DNA from: Trematomus loennbergii | Lineage: Eukaryota > Chordata > Actinopteri > Perciformes > Nototheniidae | NCBI GenBank assembly: GCA_012861695.1 | Contig: JAAOOA010000426.1 | Span: 169,501-233,500, forward strand | Direction of reading: 5' to 3' | Length of the DNA: 64,000 nucleotides | Part shown: in pieces, positions 1-12,030 of the stretch | How positions within the stretch are numbered: position 1 is the first letter of the stretch | How the letters are laid out: each line of letters opens with the position of its first letter | Notes under the pieces: model-generated | What the model saw: the letters and a program-made list of their open reading frames with translations, nothing else | Told to the model about the DNA's origin: nothing | Databases searched by the model: none | Made by a program: the position numbers and the translations under genes

Positions 1-104
1 ACCTTACCCTCGAGAGATCCTCACGTTATGAGAATCTCCCACAATCCATTGCCGTAACAAAGCTCATGCAGGCACACGTTTGTTTGTGACACCAGATGGC
101 GTAA

Positions 105-302
105 TTCTTCTTCTTCTTCTTTTATTTAATGGCCAATCGCTTCCACTTGGAGCATATATCGCCACCTCTGGCGTAACCCGAATTAATTCTCCGATTTAAC
201 AAGGATTTTATACCAACCTTTATAACTCTGTACACACACGACACACCTATATGTCGTGAGCTGATTATCGAGCCTTCATTGTAACAGATCTGGTAGGCCA
301 CC
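105..302 (-). repeat. LINE-3'-end-like dispersed fragment
   Basis: Read on the minus strand, this block ends in AATAAA-like sequence followed by a short GAA/AAG-type tandem tail (about 107-125). That is the usual form of the 3' end of a non-LTR retrotransposon with a microsatellite tail. No reverse transcriptase frame is present. The family is not resolved from sequence alone. It recurs at 22126-22323 and 43597-43794. Confidence 0.4.
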
Positions 303-527
303 ACGTTATTCTTTACTTTCTACGTCTTTATATGGAGAAGATATTACTTTTTTCTCCGTCATGTTGTTTCCATAGCAACAACAACTTCCTGTCAACAGCC
401 AACGAAAAGTAACAAAAAACACTGTAATATCCTTTTCAGTTTCACAGAACACAAATTGGGTTATTTACATAATGTTTACAGTACTGTTTATTGTTATTTT
501 GTAATATTCTTTGCGGAATTTGGCCAT

Positions 528-650
528 GTAAAATGTCCTATTGGGTTGCTGTACAGCCAATGCGTGACGTCATTGGTAAGCGGCGTAACGAACCCCGAAC
601 AGATTCTGGTACCTACACCGCCACTGTGGGCTCAGCCCCGAATGTTTCCA
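528..650 (+). promoter_or_regulatory. CRE/CCAAT promoter-like repeat, copy 1
   Basis: Contains the block CCAATGCGTGACGTCATTGG (552-571 region): a perfect CRE octamer TGACGTCA between a CCAAT and an inverted CCAAT (ATTGG). The surrounding 120 bp match, in the opposite orientation, the block at 12960-13083 upstream of the zinc-finger exon 1. Promoter function is inferred only from these motifs. No gene is seen immediately downstream on either strand. Confidence 0.35.
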
Positions 651-779
651 GGTCCAGGCGACGCCCCTGGGTCACTCACCGCCTCAGAGTGCAGCTGCTG
701 ATAGGAAGTCGCTTCAGTGCGCACGTCACAAAACGAAATGCATTTTGGGACATGCAGTTTATGGGCAACGTGCTTAAAC

Positions 780-890
780 GGCATGTAACCGTATAATAAA
801 CTGTTTATATTCTTTGCGAGCTCTCACGGGCCACATAAAATGACGTGGCGGGCCACATTTGGCCCGCGGGCCTTGAGTTTGACACGTCTG
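780..890. mobile_element. hAT-type terminus fragment
   Basis: The right edge reads, on the minus strand, CAGACGTGTCAAACTCAAGG followed by GGCCCGCGGGCC. This matches the well-known CAGGGGTGTCAAACT-type hAT terminal repeat of vertebrates. No partner terminus or 8-bp target duplication was found, so the left limit is unknown. It recurs at 22801-22911; in unit 3 it is shortened to 44301-44341 by a 40-bp-scale deletion. Confidence 0.5.
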
Positions 891-2522
891 CCATAATACA
901 TCACATTTTTAACCATTGAAGTCAATGGAGATATTCTTCAGACTTCAACAAATCTTCATGCGACTTCAACTGCTAACTGTTCATTCATACTTTCACTCAG
1001 AAACCTCATTGTAACTTTAAAATGTTACACATCTTTCTGACATTATTCGTGGAACACAACTTTTAAATCTGATTCTTACTTTTAGAGATATTAATATGTG
1101 TTCAGACCTTGGTACAGAGGTTTTCTTCAGATTTTAACATTAACCAGAGTGCGTGATGTCACAGCTAGAGTGGAGCAACCTTGACATTTGCCTTCATGTA
1201 TTTTTTTAAAACTGCCATAATTCCCAAACCCTACATTCCTGAGACATCATTTTTCATGACAAACGTAGGAAAACATCTCGTAGCTTGAAAAATGACAAAT
1301 AATTAAGCAAAATAATTAAACAAAATGCCTCTTGAGGGCATGAAGTGACAAAAACGTTCAACATGTCTCCATTAAAGCCCATTGTAATTTCAGGCAGATA
1401 TTTCCTCACAGCAGCAGCCGCACACCTTTCTTAAACTGCCAAAAAGGCCACATTATTAACCCGAAAGTACACAAAAAGTACACTTCAGATACTCAACTTC
1501 CTTCACATGCTTCACGTTTTGAAATTTCAGATATCTGTTATCGTTCTTCCACAAAACGTTCACATGTAAGAGGTTTATCTCTCATGCCGTTGCCATGGTA
1601 ACACAAGCCTCGCCATGAAACACGGTTTTCTCATAACTTCAGTGAAAATGCTCCAAAAAGCCCAAAACTTCACAGGTTTGGTAACGATGCAGCCATCAAC
1701 GCATCTAAGCGTATTATGGGATGTCATCAAATGCCGTTGGCATGGCGACAGATCATTCAATCAAGTTAGTTCAAAAGTTTGGAGTTCAAATATTCTGCTG
1801 CTTTTCCAAGTCTTTTTACGTTCTTTTCTTCTCTCATCACATATTCAAGCTCACTTTCTTCTTACACATTACATTTCAGCATAGCAGTTTAGCGTCAGAT
1901 TTTCAGCATAAAGCATTCCCACTAGCAATTTCTTCAGGAATTGCATTCTCTAGTTAACCAATGAAAAGCTGTTTAAGCTCCACAAACACATCAACATCCT
2001 GTGGGAATGTATCAACATAATGAAAGTGCAAGTGATTATTTTTGGACCCACACTACGTCATTACTTACTTGTATGAACACACAATGTGATTCACTGTTGG
2101 TACTATACTATTGGTTAAAGGGACCCAACACTGATTGCTTTGCTTACGAGACACATTTCCCTTTCTTCAGATCATAGTCATCACATGTTATAGAGAAACT
2201 TTGTTTAGAACTTATTTACTTAAGTTAAACGATAAATAACCTCCCCTTAATCAAACTCAGTCCAGCTTTATGATTCTGTTGAGGAAATATTTTATCAAAG
2301 AACCAAACGTGTTTTTTTTTTTTTTTTTTACATGTTTTCAACATATTTCTTGGACATATATGTTGTTTTTCATATTTCTGACAGACTAAAGTATTTTGTG
2401 TTTTTTTGCCTGTATTCGACGTACTATATATGCTGTTTGTGTGTGAAGTTTGGACATGCTATACTACAGTATGTCTTTTTTTGCATATATTCCAAATACT
2501 ATGTTGTTTTTTGTATATTTGC
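891..2522. other. Gene-free dispersed repeat sequence
   Basis: No credible coding frame or RNA gene is seen. The stretch contains short self-complementary phrases (for example ATTGAAGTCAATGG near 917) and a T homopolymer of about 19 bases near 2311. Its texture is that of an old dispersed repeat of unknown class, and I could not identify termini. The same stretch lies at 22912-24542 and 44342-45971. Confidence 0.5.
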
Positions 2523-2883
2523 GAGATTCTACATTATTAGGTAAGCAAGAGATTCTACATTATTAGGTAAGCAAGAGATTCTACATTATTAGGTAAGCAA
2601 GAGATTCTACATTATTAGGTAAGCAAGAGATTCTACATTATTAGGTAAGCAAGAGATTCTACATTATTAGGTAAGCAAGAGATTCTACATTAGGTAAGCA
2701 AGAGATTCTACATTATTAGGTAAGCAAGAGATTCTACATTATTAGGTAAGCAAGAGATTCTACATTATTAGGTAAGCAAGAGATCCTACATTATTAGGTA
2801 AGCAAGAGATTCTACATTATTAGGTAAGCAAGAGATTCTACATTATTAGGTAAGCAAGAGATTCTACATTATTAGGTAAGCAA
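2523..2883. repeat. 26-bp minisatellite, 14 copies
   Basis: Head-to-tail copies of a 26-bp unit beginning GAGATTCTACATTATTAGGT and ending AAGCAA. One copy lacks three bases, so 361 bp hold 14 units. Every unit contains GGTAAG, a strong 5' splice-site match on the plus strand. There are no unique spacers between units, so it is not a CRISPR array. Confidence 0.95.
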
Positions 2884-3400
2884 ACGTAAAAAATGCCAGC
2901 CTTTCATCAATACATCAGTATCATTTTGAAGGCCTTCTTGATATCCATATCTTATTAAGGTTAATTTGTTTTTTTTGTTGAATAAAGTAAAGTGTTATCA
3001 TTCATTGCTTTGATTGTTTTACTATAAAGTATTAATGTAGTCTGATGATTTAAGCATTTTGTGTATGTGTTGACACTAAGACTAGCTGGTCCCTTGTAAA
3101 GGTGAGTCCACCTTAAATGAGCGTGGGTGATCAGCAGGTGAAGGGCAGGACACGGAACTTGGTCCTGAGAGATGTAACTATTATTAAACAAGAAATAGTC
3201 GAGTCAAGGGGTCGAAGAAATGAACATTTGTGATTATTAGCTAATCGGTTGCAGGTGGGTGAAAACAGGCTTAGGGAGTAACGTATTACATAACGTAACG
3301 GCATCAGGATACAAAATAGACAAATGTATTCCCTTACCAACACACTTGGTCTTTTTAAACGATTACGCCATTTAAATCTTTTGTCACAAACTTTGCAGAT
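2884..3400. other. 3' flank of the zinc-finger gene, no gene seen
   Basis: AT-rich single-copy-looking sequence within the unit, lying downstream of the minus-strand zinc-finger stop codon. It probably includes the 3' untranslated region of that gene, but I found no convincing minus-strand AATAAA signal close to the stop. The equivalents are 24907-25424 and 46493-47013. Confidence 0.4.
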
Positions 3401-4412
3401 CTATTTTTCCTCTCCTGTGTGGATTCTCATGTGTGCCTTTAAACTCACCCTATGGGAAAAAGCTTTCTTACAGACTGAGCAGCTGTGTGGTTTCTCTCCT
3501 GTGTGGACTCTCATGTGTGACTTTAAATGTCCACTCCGTGAAAAAGCTTTCTTACAGACTGAGCAGCTGTGTGGTTTCTCTCCTGTGTGGACTCTCATGT
3601 GTGACTTTAAATCTCCACTCCGTGAAAAAGCTTTCTTACAGACTGAGCAGCTGTGTGGTTTCTCTCCTGTGTGGATTCTCATGTGTGACTTTAAATGTCC
3701 ACTCTCTGAAAAAGCTTTCTTACAGACTGAGCAGCTGTGTGGTTTCTCTCCTGTGTGGATTCTCATGTGTGACTTTAAATTTCCACTCTGTGAAAAAGCT
3801 TTCTTACAGACTGAGCAGCTGAATGGTTTCTTTTCAGCACTACGTTGTGGATCACTGACAGATTCATGTCTATTTTGCAGTGAGTTTGAGCCTGACGCAG
3901 GTTCTCTGGTCTCTTTCCAATCAGCACTGTCTTCAGTGTCAGGTTCAGAAGAGTCTCCAGTGTCAGGTTCAGAAGAGTCTCCAGTGTCAGGTTCAGAAGA
4001 GTCTCCAGTGTCAGGTTCAGAAGAGTCTCAGTGTCAGGTTCAAGAGTCTCCATGTCAGGTTCAAAAGAGTCTTCAGTGTTGTCCTCAGTCTCTGGTTGTA
4101 AATGTCTCTCTGGATCTGAGCTCCTGGCTGGTTCTGGTCCTCCACAGTCCTCTCCATCAGCTTCTGTTTCCATGTGTTCAGTTTGTCTTTGATGAGGCTG
4201 AGAGGACTGAGGTTTCTCTTCATCATCTTCTCTCTTCACAGGGTCAGGAGTGAAAGTGGACTTGGTGACATCAGCCTCCTCCAGCTCCTGAAGCTGCTCT
4301 ACCTCCTGACTGATCCAGAGTTCCTCCTGTTCCTGCTTAATGTGTGGGGGGGGCTCTGGGTCCTGCTGGTCAGGGAGAAGCTCTTCTTTAACCACCACCA
4401 GCTGCTGGACGT
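3401..4412 (-). pseudogene. C2H2 zinc-finger gene, exon 2 (frameshifted), unit 1
   Basis: Second coding exon of a teleost KEE-rich C2H2 zinc-finger gene, presumably a DNA-binding nuclear regulator. The acceptor CTGCAG lies at 4413-4418, and the exon resumes in phase with exon 1 (G|AC gives DVQQLVVVKEELL). After an acidic linker come five C2H2 fingers with C-x2-C-x12-H-x3-H spacing and HTGEKPHSC linkers; the last ends HTGEEK before the stop at 3401. Finger helices read [35 protein letters not shown]. Several small deletions in the 24-bp acidic repeat (about 4024-4075) sum to minus four bases, so the fingers are out of frame with the start of the exon. This is either a true pseudogene lesion or consensus error. 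Confidence 0.85.
3935..4078 (-). repeat. 24-bp in-exon repeat (acidic SSEPDTGD)
   Basis: Tandem 24-bp units within zinc-finger exon 2, each coding for SSEPDTGD on the minus strand. The later units in this copy carry small deletions that shift the frame. The repeat lies between the acidic N-terminal linker and the first finger. Confidence 0.85.
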
Positions 4413-4453
4413 CTGCAGGAAACAGGAAACACACAGTCAGAACAAACTGTTAA

Positions 4454-4581
4454 CCTGTTAAGTTCTGAGCCTGTTTTTCCTCGTAATTAATTTTTTTATA
4501 TATATATGGTATATTTCTGCAGCTCTAAAACATCCACAGTTTTTATGGAGAACGGGGAAAACTGCATTCTTTACTTTTATC

Positions 4582-4632
<51 letters not shown>

Positions 4633-5667
4633 CATGTTGTCAATAATTGATTGATGAGATTTTACATTAATTTATATTAATGTTTTAATTACTTAACCTG
4701 TTAAGAAAAATGCTAACAGATTACTGCACCGAAAATCACTCACAAAACCTTATTATTTATCTTTTCTGCACATCCATGACATCGATTCACATCGTGAGGT
4801 GACACAGAATCGATGGGTACCCTCATTATCACTGAATTATACGAAATTGCGACTTTATAAACAAAACAGACATCAAAACATGTGGCGCTAGGTAGCTAAA
4901 AATGCTAACATGGTTACCTTGTGTCGTAGTCTGCTCAAAAGTGGTCTTCAATGGCATTAAACGATAAAAACGCTGCTGAAGTTAATCCATAGGTTAATCC
5001 AATGTGTCTGTGTCCCTTTGAAATGATTTCTGATAATCCATAAGCATTAAAACTGCTTTTCAGTTTCTAGATGTCAGAGCGAGAGATAGGTTCACTCTGC
5101 TGCAAACCTGCATGCGCGAAGCCCCCACCTTCTTGTGTTAACGTTGGAGTCTATGTGAAAACCCCCTTCGATTCTATTGGCTCTAACGGTCAGAAAGAGA
5201 TGTCAATCACCAAAATCGACCAATGGGTTCCAGAGAAACGGTAAAACCCCCATTTCCACCCAAATCACCTCAGAGGTGGAGTTTTTTTGGCTAAATCTCT
5301 CTAAAAAGGTCAAATGTCACTGGTTTTGCATCAATCTTGATACACGAACTTATTATATGTTGTACTTTGGATTCCTAAAGCTTTTAGTCTACTAACCCAT
5401 CATCCAAGGGTAGTTTTCACTATAAGTAAAAAATAATTTTTGGACGGACACTAATTTACAGTTTTTTACTATGTAAAATCTGAATTTTCTTTAAAATAAA
5501 AAACATCTATATTGTTCTGACTTTTCTACATCCAACTCACAGGTTTATCATTACTTTGAGAAAAAGATTATTAATTTAACCCTTTTAGAAGGGAAGATAT
5601 GGTCATTTGTTCTGGGAATGTCATTTTCGAGCCTGAGACCTGAAAAACAGGCTCAGGGCTAAACAGG
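4454..5667. mobile_element. piggyBac-like non-autonomous element
   Basis: Flanked by TTAA at 4450-4453 and 5668-5671. The termini CCTGTTAAGTTCTGAGCCTG and its imperfect reverse complement (ending CTCAGGGCTAAACAGG) form terminal inverted repeats starting CC and ending GG, as is usual for piggyBac. There is no transposase frame; the interior is AT-rich and holds a TA microsatellite at 4584-4628. It sits about 40 bp from the zinc-finger exon 2 acceptor, inside the intron. The superfamily is inferred from TTAA plus CC/GG ends. Confidence 0.7.
4584..4628. repeat. TA microsatellite
   Basis: About 22 TA dinucleotides inside the piggyBac-like element. It is shorter in unit 2 (26611-26651) and unit 3 (48237-48270). 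Confidence 0.9.
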
Positions 5668-5866
5668 TTAATAACCTTTGTAATAGTTCCCCTATTCTTT
5701 ATCAAGTAACATTTTAGATGTGTTTAATTTATTATTGAACATATTTATTAGGGATGCTCCGATCGCCAATTTTGGGGCCGATCGCTAATCGCCGGAATCA
5801 GTATTGGCCGATACCGATCGCCGATCCGATCGAGTGGGCGGGGCCTATGGGGATCTTCCATTTAAA

Positions 5867-6480
5867 AGCAGGGGTGGGGAACTCCAGCCCCCTGGGCCGT
5901 ATACGGCCCGCGAAACCATTTGGTACGACCCTCGAGGTAATTTATAAACACACGCAAAAAAAAAATTAAAGAAATCTAGACCGCAAAACAATTAAAAAAG
6001 CGAGTGCCTGTTTTTCCTGGCCAAGGTCAGGGTCCTTGAACACAACACGAGCCTAACGTGTCATCACGTGGTATATGTCTGGTCTGACAGGGGTGCAGTT
6101 CTGACGGAGAGCACCAGAACGCCGCTCCGGCTCTTCCAAAGATTGCAGTACCCATAAGGAGCCGTACACATGCCACAGTTTCTGCGTGGCTGTGTCTTTA
6201 GTTGAAAGCCCAGTGGAGATCTGTTCATCTGTCATACTGATCATACAGTCAATCACTTTGTTGTTATTAGCATCTGGTTAAGAATACAGTTTGAAAGGAG
6301 AGTGATTTGTAAAATATCCATAAAGAAAAATTAAATCTGTTTCCAGTTCTGTTTCATATGGGTGTTGAGAGATGTATCTATAGAGCTCCTCATGTTGCTC
6401 TCAAAGTGCACCAGATTGATGCTTTAACTTCAATATTTAAAAACACATCTTCCCGTGGGAGCATGCCCCCCGGACCCCCC
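5867..6480. mobile_element. Nested hAT-like fragment
   Basis: Begins CAGGGGTGGGGAACTCCAGC, a hAT terminal repeat type, with no matching second end. The right part (6355-6470) is closely similar to 20981-21087 in the tail of hAT-B, so this looks like a fusion of hAT pieces. A 67-codon minus-strand frame at 6053-6256 matches nothing I recognise. Confidence 0.5.
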
Positions 6481-6712
6481 TAGAGGAGGTGAGGTCCCCC
6501 CTAGAGGAGGTGAGGTCCCCACTAGAGGAGGTGAGGTCCCCCCTAGAGGAGGTGAGGTCCCCACTAGAGGAGGTGAGGTCCCCACTAGAGGAGGTTAGGT
6601 CCCCCCTAGAGGAGGTGAGGTCCCCCCCTAGAGGAGGTTAGGTCCCCCCTAGAGGAGGTGAGGTCCCCCCCTAGAGGAGATGAGGTCCCCCCTAGAGGAG
6701 GTGAGGTCCCCC
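6481..6712. repeat. 21-bp GC-rich minisatellite
   Basis: About eleven copies of a unit reading TAGAGGAGGTGAGGTCCCCCC, with C-run length and T/A variants. It lies inside the hAT composite. The equivalents are 28506-28739 and 50128-50360. Confidence 0.9.
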
Positions 6713-6907
6713 TCCACTTAAATCATGTCCACATGGATAGTAAACTAAATTGCACACATCTTGTGTCCATATCTTTCTGTTGTGGTGGTCATGCCACACC
6801 GTTGCACATTCACTGGAGCTTCCACAAACAACAACCAACATAAGTATTACATTCAAATGAAGTACATTATTCAAGTTTACATTAACTGTGGATAATAACA
6901 CAATAAA

Positions 6908-6968
6908 ACTCCCTCTCTCCCTCTCTCCCTCTCTCTCCCTCTCTCTCTCTCCCTCTCTCCCCCTCTCG
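6908..6968. repeat. CT-rich simple repeat
   Basis: Polypyrimidine tract of CCCTCTCT type, variable in length among units (28935-28993 and 50557-50641). Confidence 0.9.
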
Positions 6969-7093
6969 CCCCTGACAGCCTGTCAGTATCTCCTGCAGCT
7001 CACTGATCCAGTAATGAGTGACCCGACAGTGAAGAATAAGTTCAGTTAGTTCCAGAGGTAGATCAAATAGCTAAGTGTGTTAGGTCTAACTCT

Positions 7094-8575
7094 CACTGAT
7101 ATGGGCTCAGAACAGTCTCATAATACACACATGCACACAGAAGGATCCACACTTGTGTTTTCAATGCTCACACAAATGTGTTCCGTTTCATATCATGTAA
7201 ATAAAATCCAAATACAGAAAAAAGTTTTACATATGTATTTTTGATCCTCACATATTTGTTTTCCGTTTAAAACCTCTGCACCTACAAACACAACCGCTTT
7301 CTGTGCATGGATCGCTGTGCATTCGTGTGTGGGTTTTTTGAGACTCCCCTGACGGTCACCCGATTCGTACTTGTAATTTTTTCTATCTATAGCCAATCAG
7401 ATGTCTCCTCAATTCTAAGCCAATCACATGAGCGCGCCCCCACGAGGGTAGATTTCTTGCGTTCATGACGTAGCGCTTCATGTACGCATTTTGCGCTGTC
7501 CGGAGCTGACAGGTCCATGGAGCCTGCCTGCAGGCGCTAATCTCAGGACACTTCCACTCTCAGTACATTGCCACTTTCCGAGCAGGAAATGCACGCAAAT
7601 ACAAGCCTTTATATTATTAAGGTACAGTGCCACTTTCCGAACCATTAATGAATGCTTGTGTACAAAAACGGCAGGCAAAACCGTTTTAAATGTGTGTTTC
7701 CTGTATGGCGAATACAGCTGCTTTATTTATGTCTGTATGAAGTTGTTGTGAGTGTGGAGGGAGCAGCTACAGGTTAGCTTAGCCTAATCGATCAGTGCAC
7801 TACGAAGCCAGTGCTAGACAGTGAACTGTCAACGGGGGGAGCCCCGCCGGTCATTATCGGCCGATATTCACTCTTAATAGTTTGATCGGTGCTCTCTATA
7901 AAGGCCGATCAGGAGAGCTGGATCTGATCGATATGGACATAAACGCGAGTGAAGTTTTAGCGAGCTGCATGAGAAACTGACGGGCTGTCAGGAGAGAGGG
8001 AGGGAGAGAGGAAAAGAGATGATCCTTACTCCCGTGTTATTAGCCATATCCGGTCATAGTCCGGTAATTACCTGCTAACGGAAACTCTGCTACACAATTA
8101 TTCTTATTATTATTATTATTGAAAAACATGACCGGTAAAATAAATTCTGTCCGCGGAAACCCTGCTCCGGACAGCGCAAAATGCGTATATGAAGTGTCAT
8201 GAACGCAATAAATCATACCCTCGTGGGGACGCGCTCATGTGATTGGCTTAGAATGAAGGAGACATCTGATTGGCTATAGATAGAAAAAATTACAAGTACG
8301 AATCGGGTGACCGTCAGGGGAGTCTCAAAAAACCCACACACGAATGCACAGCGATCCATGCACAGAAAGCGGGTTGTGTTTGCAGGTTCAGGGGATTTAA
8401 ACGGAAAACAAATATGTGAGGATCAAAAATACATATGTAAAACTTTTTTCTGTATTTGGATTTTATTTACATGTATATGAAACGGAACACATTTGTGTGA
8501 GCATTGAAAAACACAAGTGTGGAATCCTTCTGTGTGCATGTGTGTATTATGAGACTGTTCTGAGCCATCTCAGTG
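7094..8575. repeat. Long inverted repeat (foldback), arms about 410 bp
   Basis: The left arm 7094-7506 and right arm 8164-8575 are reverse complements apart from scattered small differences; for example the block around TTTTACATATGTATTTTTGA on the left recurs inverted on the right. The spacer is about 657 bp. The foldback lies inside the hAT composite and so within the zinc-finger intron, and a primary transcript could fold into a long hairpin. Origin: two oppositely oriented copies of one repeat, or a foldback transposon. Confidence 0.9.
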
Positions 8576-9416
8576 TGTGTGTTGCTCCGCTCCGGTCCGT
8601 CACAGCGGGTGGAGCTGCAGGATTTCTGCTTCACACACGTTGCATACCGCTATTTTACTGTCTTTTTCGGACACCTTAAAATACTGCCAGACTGGTGAAG
8701 CCATTTTGGCGAGCTTGTTTTGCGCGCACAGAGAAAAGTGTCATGTATTTTACGTCATCATTTTACGTCATGCGATCGGCTCTCGCGATCAGCATTTTTA
8801 GAGAGCACCGATCGATCGGTAGAGAGTGAGTATCGGCCGATATCGATCGGTGGCCGATCGATCGGAGCATCCCTAATATTTATTCATTGATTTCTTTATG
8901 AATTATTCTCGCGCAATTTGAATTAATCCAAAGTATTTGTTTTTATTTGCTTTTACACATTTAAAAAGAAAAGGTGAATAAAGAAGCACATTAAAACTAA
9001 AGTATCAATGTATGTCACATTTAACCAACTAGTGCCTACATGCATGGGTAATGTTTAAATCAGTACATTAAATGGCATATTATTCAATGTATGTATTTTT
9101 ATAAATATATTTATTTTGGTAGGTTTGCTCTTCCGTAATAATTATAATAAGGTACATGTGTCTAATAATACTTACCTGCAGGTTTCGCCAACTCAAATTT
9201 AAGACTTTTTAAGACCTTTTTAAGACCACTTTGAATAGAATTTAAGACCTATTTCACGGCAAGAAAGTATGAAGGAAAATTGCTATGAAAGAAGAAATAC
9301 GTCCCATAATTACTTACAAAGTAAATGTATTCATGTTCAACATAAGAACAATGACTGGACATAACAGTACAGCACTGTGTTAGCGTGTTAGACAAAAAGT
9401 GTGTGTGTGTGTGTGT

Positions 9417-9979
<563 letters not shown>

Positions 9980-10014
9980 TGACAAGAGCTATATTCAGAG
10001 CTCTGCTGCCTTGG

Positions 10015-10305
10015 CTACAATCTTTCATCGTTGCTGTTGTATGATTGGTGTTTAACTACGGTATTTAGCGTCTGCAGCACCTCCGCTTTCGTAGACCCAA
10101 ACGTCGCCCGGAGGTCCCCCGGTGTTGTTGTGGGAGCTGCTGCACTAGCTAACGCTGCACTAGCTAACGCTACATTAGCAAAACAAACGCAAATGTATTT
10201 TGCAAAAGGTGCAGCGGGCTTCAAACACGTTCCCTCCACTGATTTCAACCAAGCACTAAATTCGATGTTTTCCAACCAAATACGGTTGACCTTACACTTC
10301 CCCAT
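10015..10305 (-). pseudogene. hAT transposase N-terminal fragment, unit 1
   Basis: The minus-strand frame starts MGKCKVNRIWLENIEFSAWL at 10305, followed by KSVEG. This is the usual N-terminus of a fish hAT transposase with a BED-like finger (MGKCKFN..WL family). The expected Cys-x2-Cys is lost (the frame reads AKYICVCFAN), and an alanine-rich ANVALASAALASAA segment and AEVLQTLNTVVKHQSYNSN follow before a stop. The remainder of the transposase is missing. Dead relic. Confidence 0.65.
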
Positions 10306-11158
10306 ATTTATTTGTAAGTAGATTTGAAGATACATGAGTTTCTGACTGCCGCTAGCTGAAGCTTGCTTGCTAGGTTACTAGCTGGGTGTTCTCCGATAAG
10401 GGGCCGGGGAAACAAAGTTAGTGATTACTGGTTCCATGTTGATTTATTTCAATACAGATTGTTGGGGGGGGAACTGAAAGGCTCTTACCGTAGGCTACAG
10501 GTTACTTTGCAGCCCGGACATTTCCCCCAAAACACATCTAGACGCGATCGCAACACAGAAGTACCTTTCAAATCCCATCATTTTTAAGACCTTCTAAATC
10601 ATATTTAAGACCTTTCTTATTTTTTTGGTCATATTTAAGACCTTTTTAAGGCCTTAAATTCTGATTATCAAATTTAAGACTTTTTAAGACTTTTTAAGAC
10701 CCCGCAGGAACCCTGACTTACATACTTTTAGTTAAAGGGGACCTATCATGCAAAATGCACTTGTGTACGTCTTTTCTACATGAATATGTGTCCCCGGTGT
10801 TCCAGGGAACTCACCAAGTGTCAGAAAACACAACCCTCTCTATTTTCCTCCATACCCAAATCTCTAAAAAAGGGGCTGCAACGGATCTGATAAAAACTGA
10901 TCCAGATTTGAACACTTCTATGACGTCACAGAAGTGGCGCTACGGCTATTGGGCCAACTCTCCACCTATCAGGGGAATGTGGGGTTTTGACAGTTTTTGT
11001 TTTATTGTCATCTAAAAACAGATTCTATAATCAGGGGTGCACATAACTGGTACGCAGGTACACATGCACGGCAACAATCTGAAATGCGTACCATCACTTG
11101 TGTCACAAAGCCCATTTGCGTACCGACGTACTTGTGAAGCTTTTCCAGAAGGCGGTTA

Positions 11159-11918
11159 TGGCGCGTTTCCACTACAGCCCGCAGCCCGGTTTAAGAGGGC
11201 TGTGACGTCAGCGGCCCGTCTTTGGTTGCGTTTCCACTTGGCCTAGTACCAGGCCGGCGGGTCCTAATTCACAGTTTTTCTGGCCTCATAAAATCGTGGG
11301 GCCAGGGCCAGAGACAACGAGGCTGAGTCGGGCTGAGTATGCTAAACTAGAGAGAGCGTCGCTGGCAAGGGGGCAACAACTACAACAAGATGGACATATT
11401 TGACCGTGATTTAATTGTAATACACGTTTCAAAATGATGAAGTAACAACATACTGATACCGGTTAGTAAAAACCATGAATTAATGCTTTGTCAAGTCTGC
11501 AGACAGACGGCAGGGGAAAAACCTTTTAAAATGCGTGTTTTCTAAATGGAGATTGGCTAAGCTAACGCAGTATATGCCCGACCGTCCACACTCACAACAA
11601 CGGCCTATACAGACATAAATAAAGCAGCGACTGTATTCACCATGACACAGGCAGTCTGTGGTTTGTACTTGTTTAACTTTTGTCTAGTTTCTGAACAGAT
11701 ATGAGGAGCTGTGAGCTCTGTGTGCTAACAGCTAACGGCTGTGTTGTTTTTCTGGGGTCCTCTGAAGATCACGTCACGGCTCCGCCTACACTGCGTTACT
11801 ATAGATACTGCCCCAGTTCCTAAACTGTAATGGAAATGCGCCATAAAGTGAGCCAGTCCTAACGAGGCCCAGCCATACCGAGCGGGGCCGAGCGAGGCCG
11901 TGTAGTGGAAACGCGGCA
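11159..11918. mobile_element. Harbinger-like MITE, unit 1
   Basis: 760 bp with ends TGGCGCGTTTCCACTACA and, inverted, TGCCGCGTTTCCACTACAC. It is flanked by TTA on both sides (11156-11158 and 11919-11921). A 3-bp TWA duplication is the hallmark of PIF/Harbinger. No transposase; the interior has several GAGGC/GGCC-rich subterminal repeats. Confidence 0.7.
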
Positions 11919-12030
11919 TTAGATCACCGGTCTCCGCGTGCTGTGCACAGACAGGGCTGCTGTTAACGTCGGTCTGTACAGCAGCCCTGCGCTAAAACAG
12001 CTGATCACAACGTTCACACGCTCCGCGGTC

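Larger units (their letters stand above)
5749..8875. mobile_element. hAT composite element with GATCG-rich ends
   Basis: The ends are TAGGGATGCTCCGATCG and its reverse complement CGATCGGAGCATCCCTA. Both are flanked by the same 8-bp target duplication ATATTTAT (5741-5748 and 8876-8883). TAGGGATG ends plus 8-bp duplications are diagnostic of hAT. The 3.1-kb interior is a patchwork: another hAT-like terminus at about 5867, a 21-bp minisatellite, a CT tract, a 410-bp foldback (7094-7506 against 8164-8575), and an inverted copy of its own subterminal region near 7850-7930. No long transposase frame is present. The whole element lies in the zinc-finger intron. Confidence 0.85.

Noticed and set aside
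456..796. Overlapping 81- and 101-codon frames conserved in all three units
   Set aside because: They lie across a dispersed repeat and a hAT terminus, and conservation only reflects the recent duplication; no recognisable protein.
2523..2883. CRISPR-like array
   Set aside because: The 26-bp units are contiguous with no unique spacers, and the context is a vertebrate nuclear genome.
3324..4253. 309-codon plus-strand frame
   Set aside because: It is the antisense of the zinc-finger exon; the repeated [17 protein letters not shown] pattern is the complement of the fingers. The same applies at 25348-26280 and 46937-47473.
10031..10321. 96-codon plus-strand frame
   Set aside because: Complement of the better supported minus-strand hAT-C transposase fragment (MGKCKVN start).
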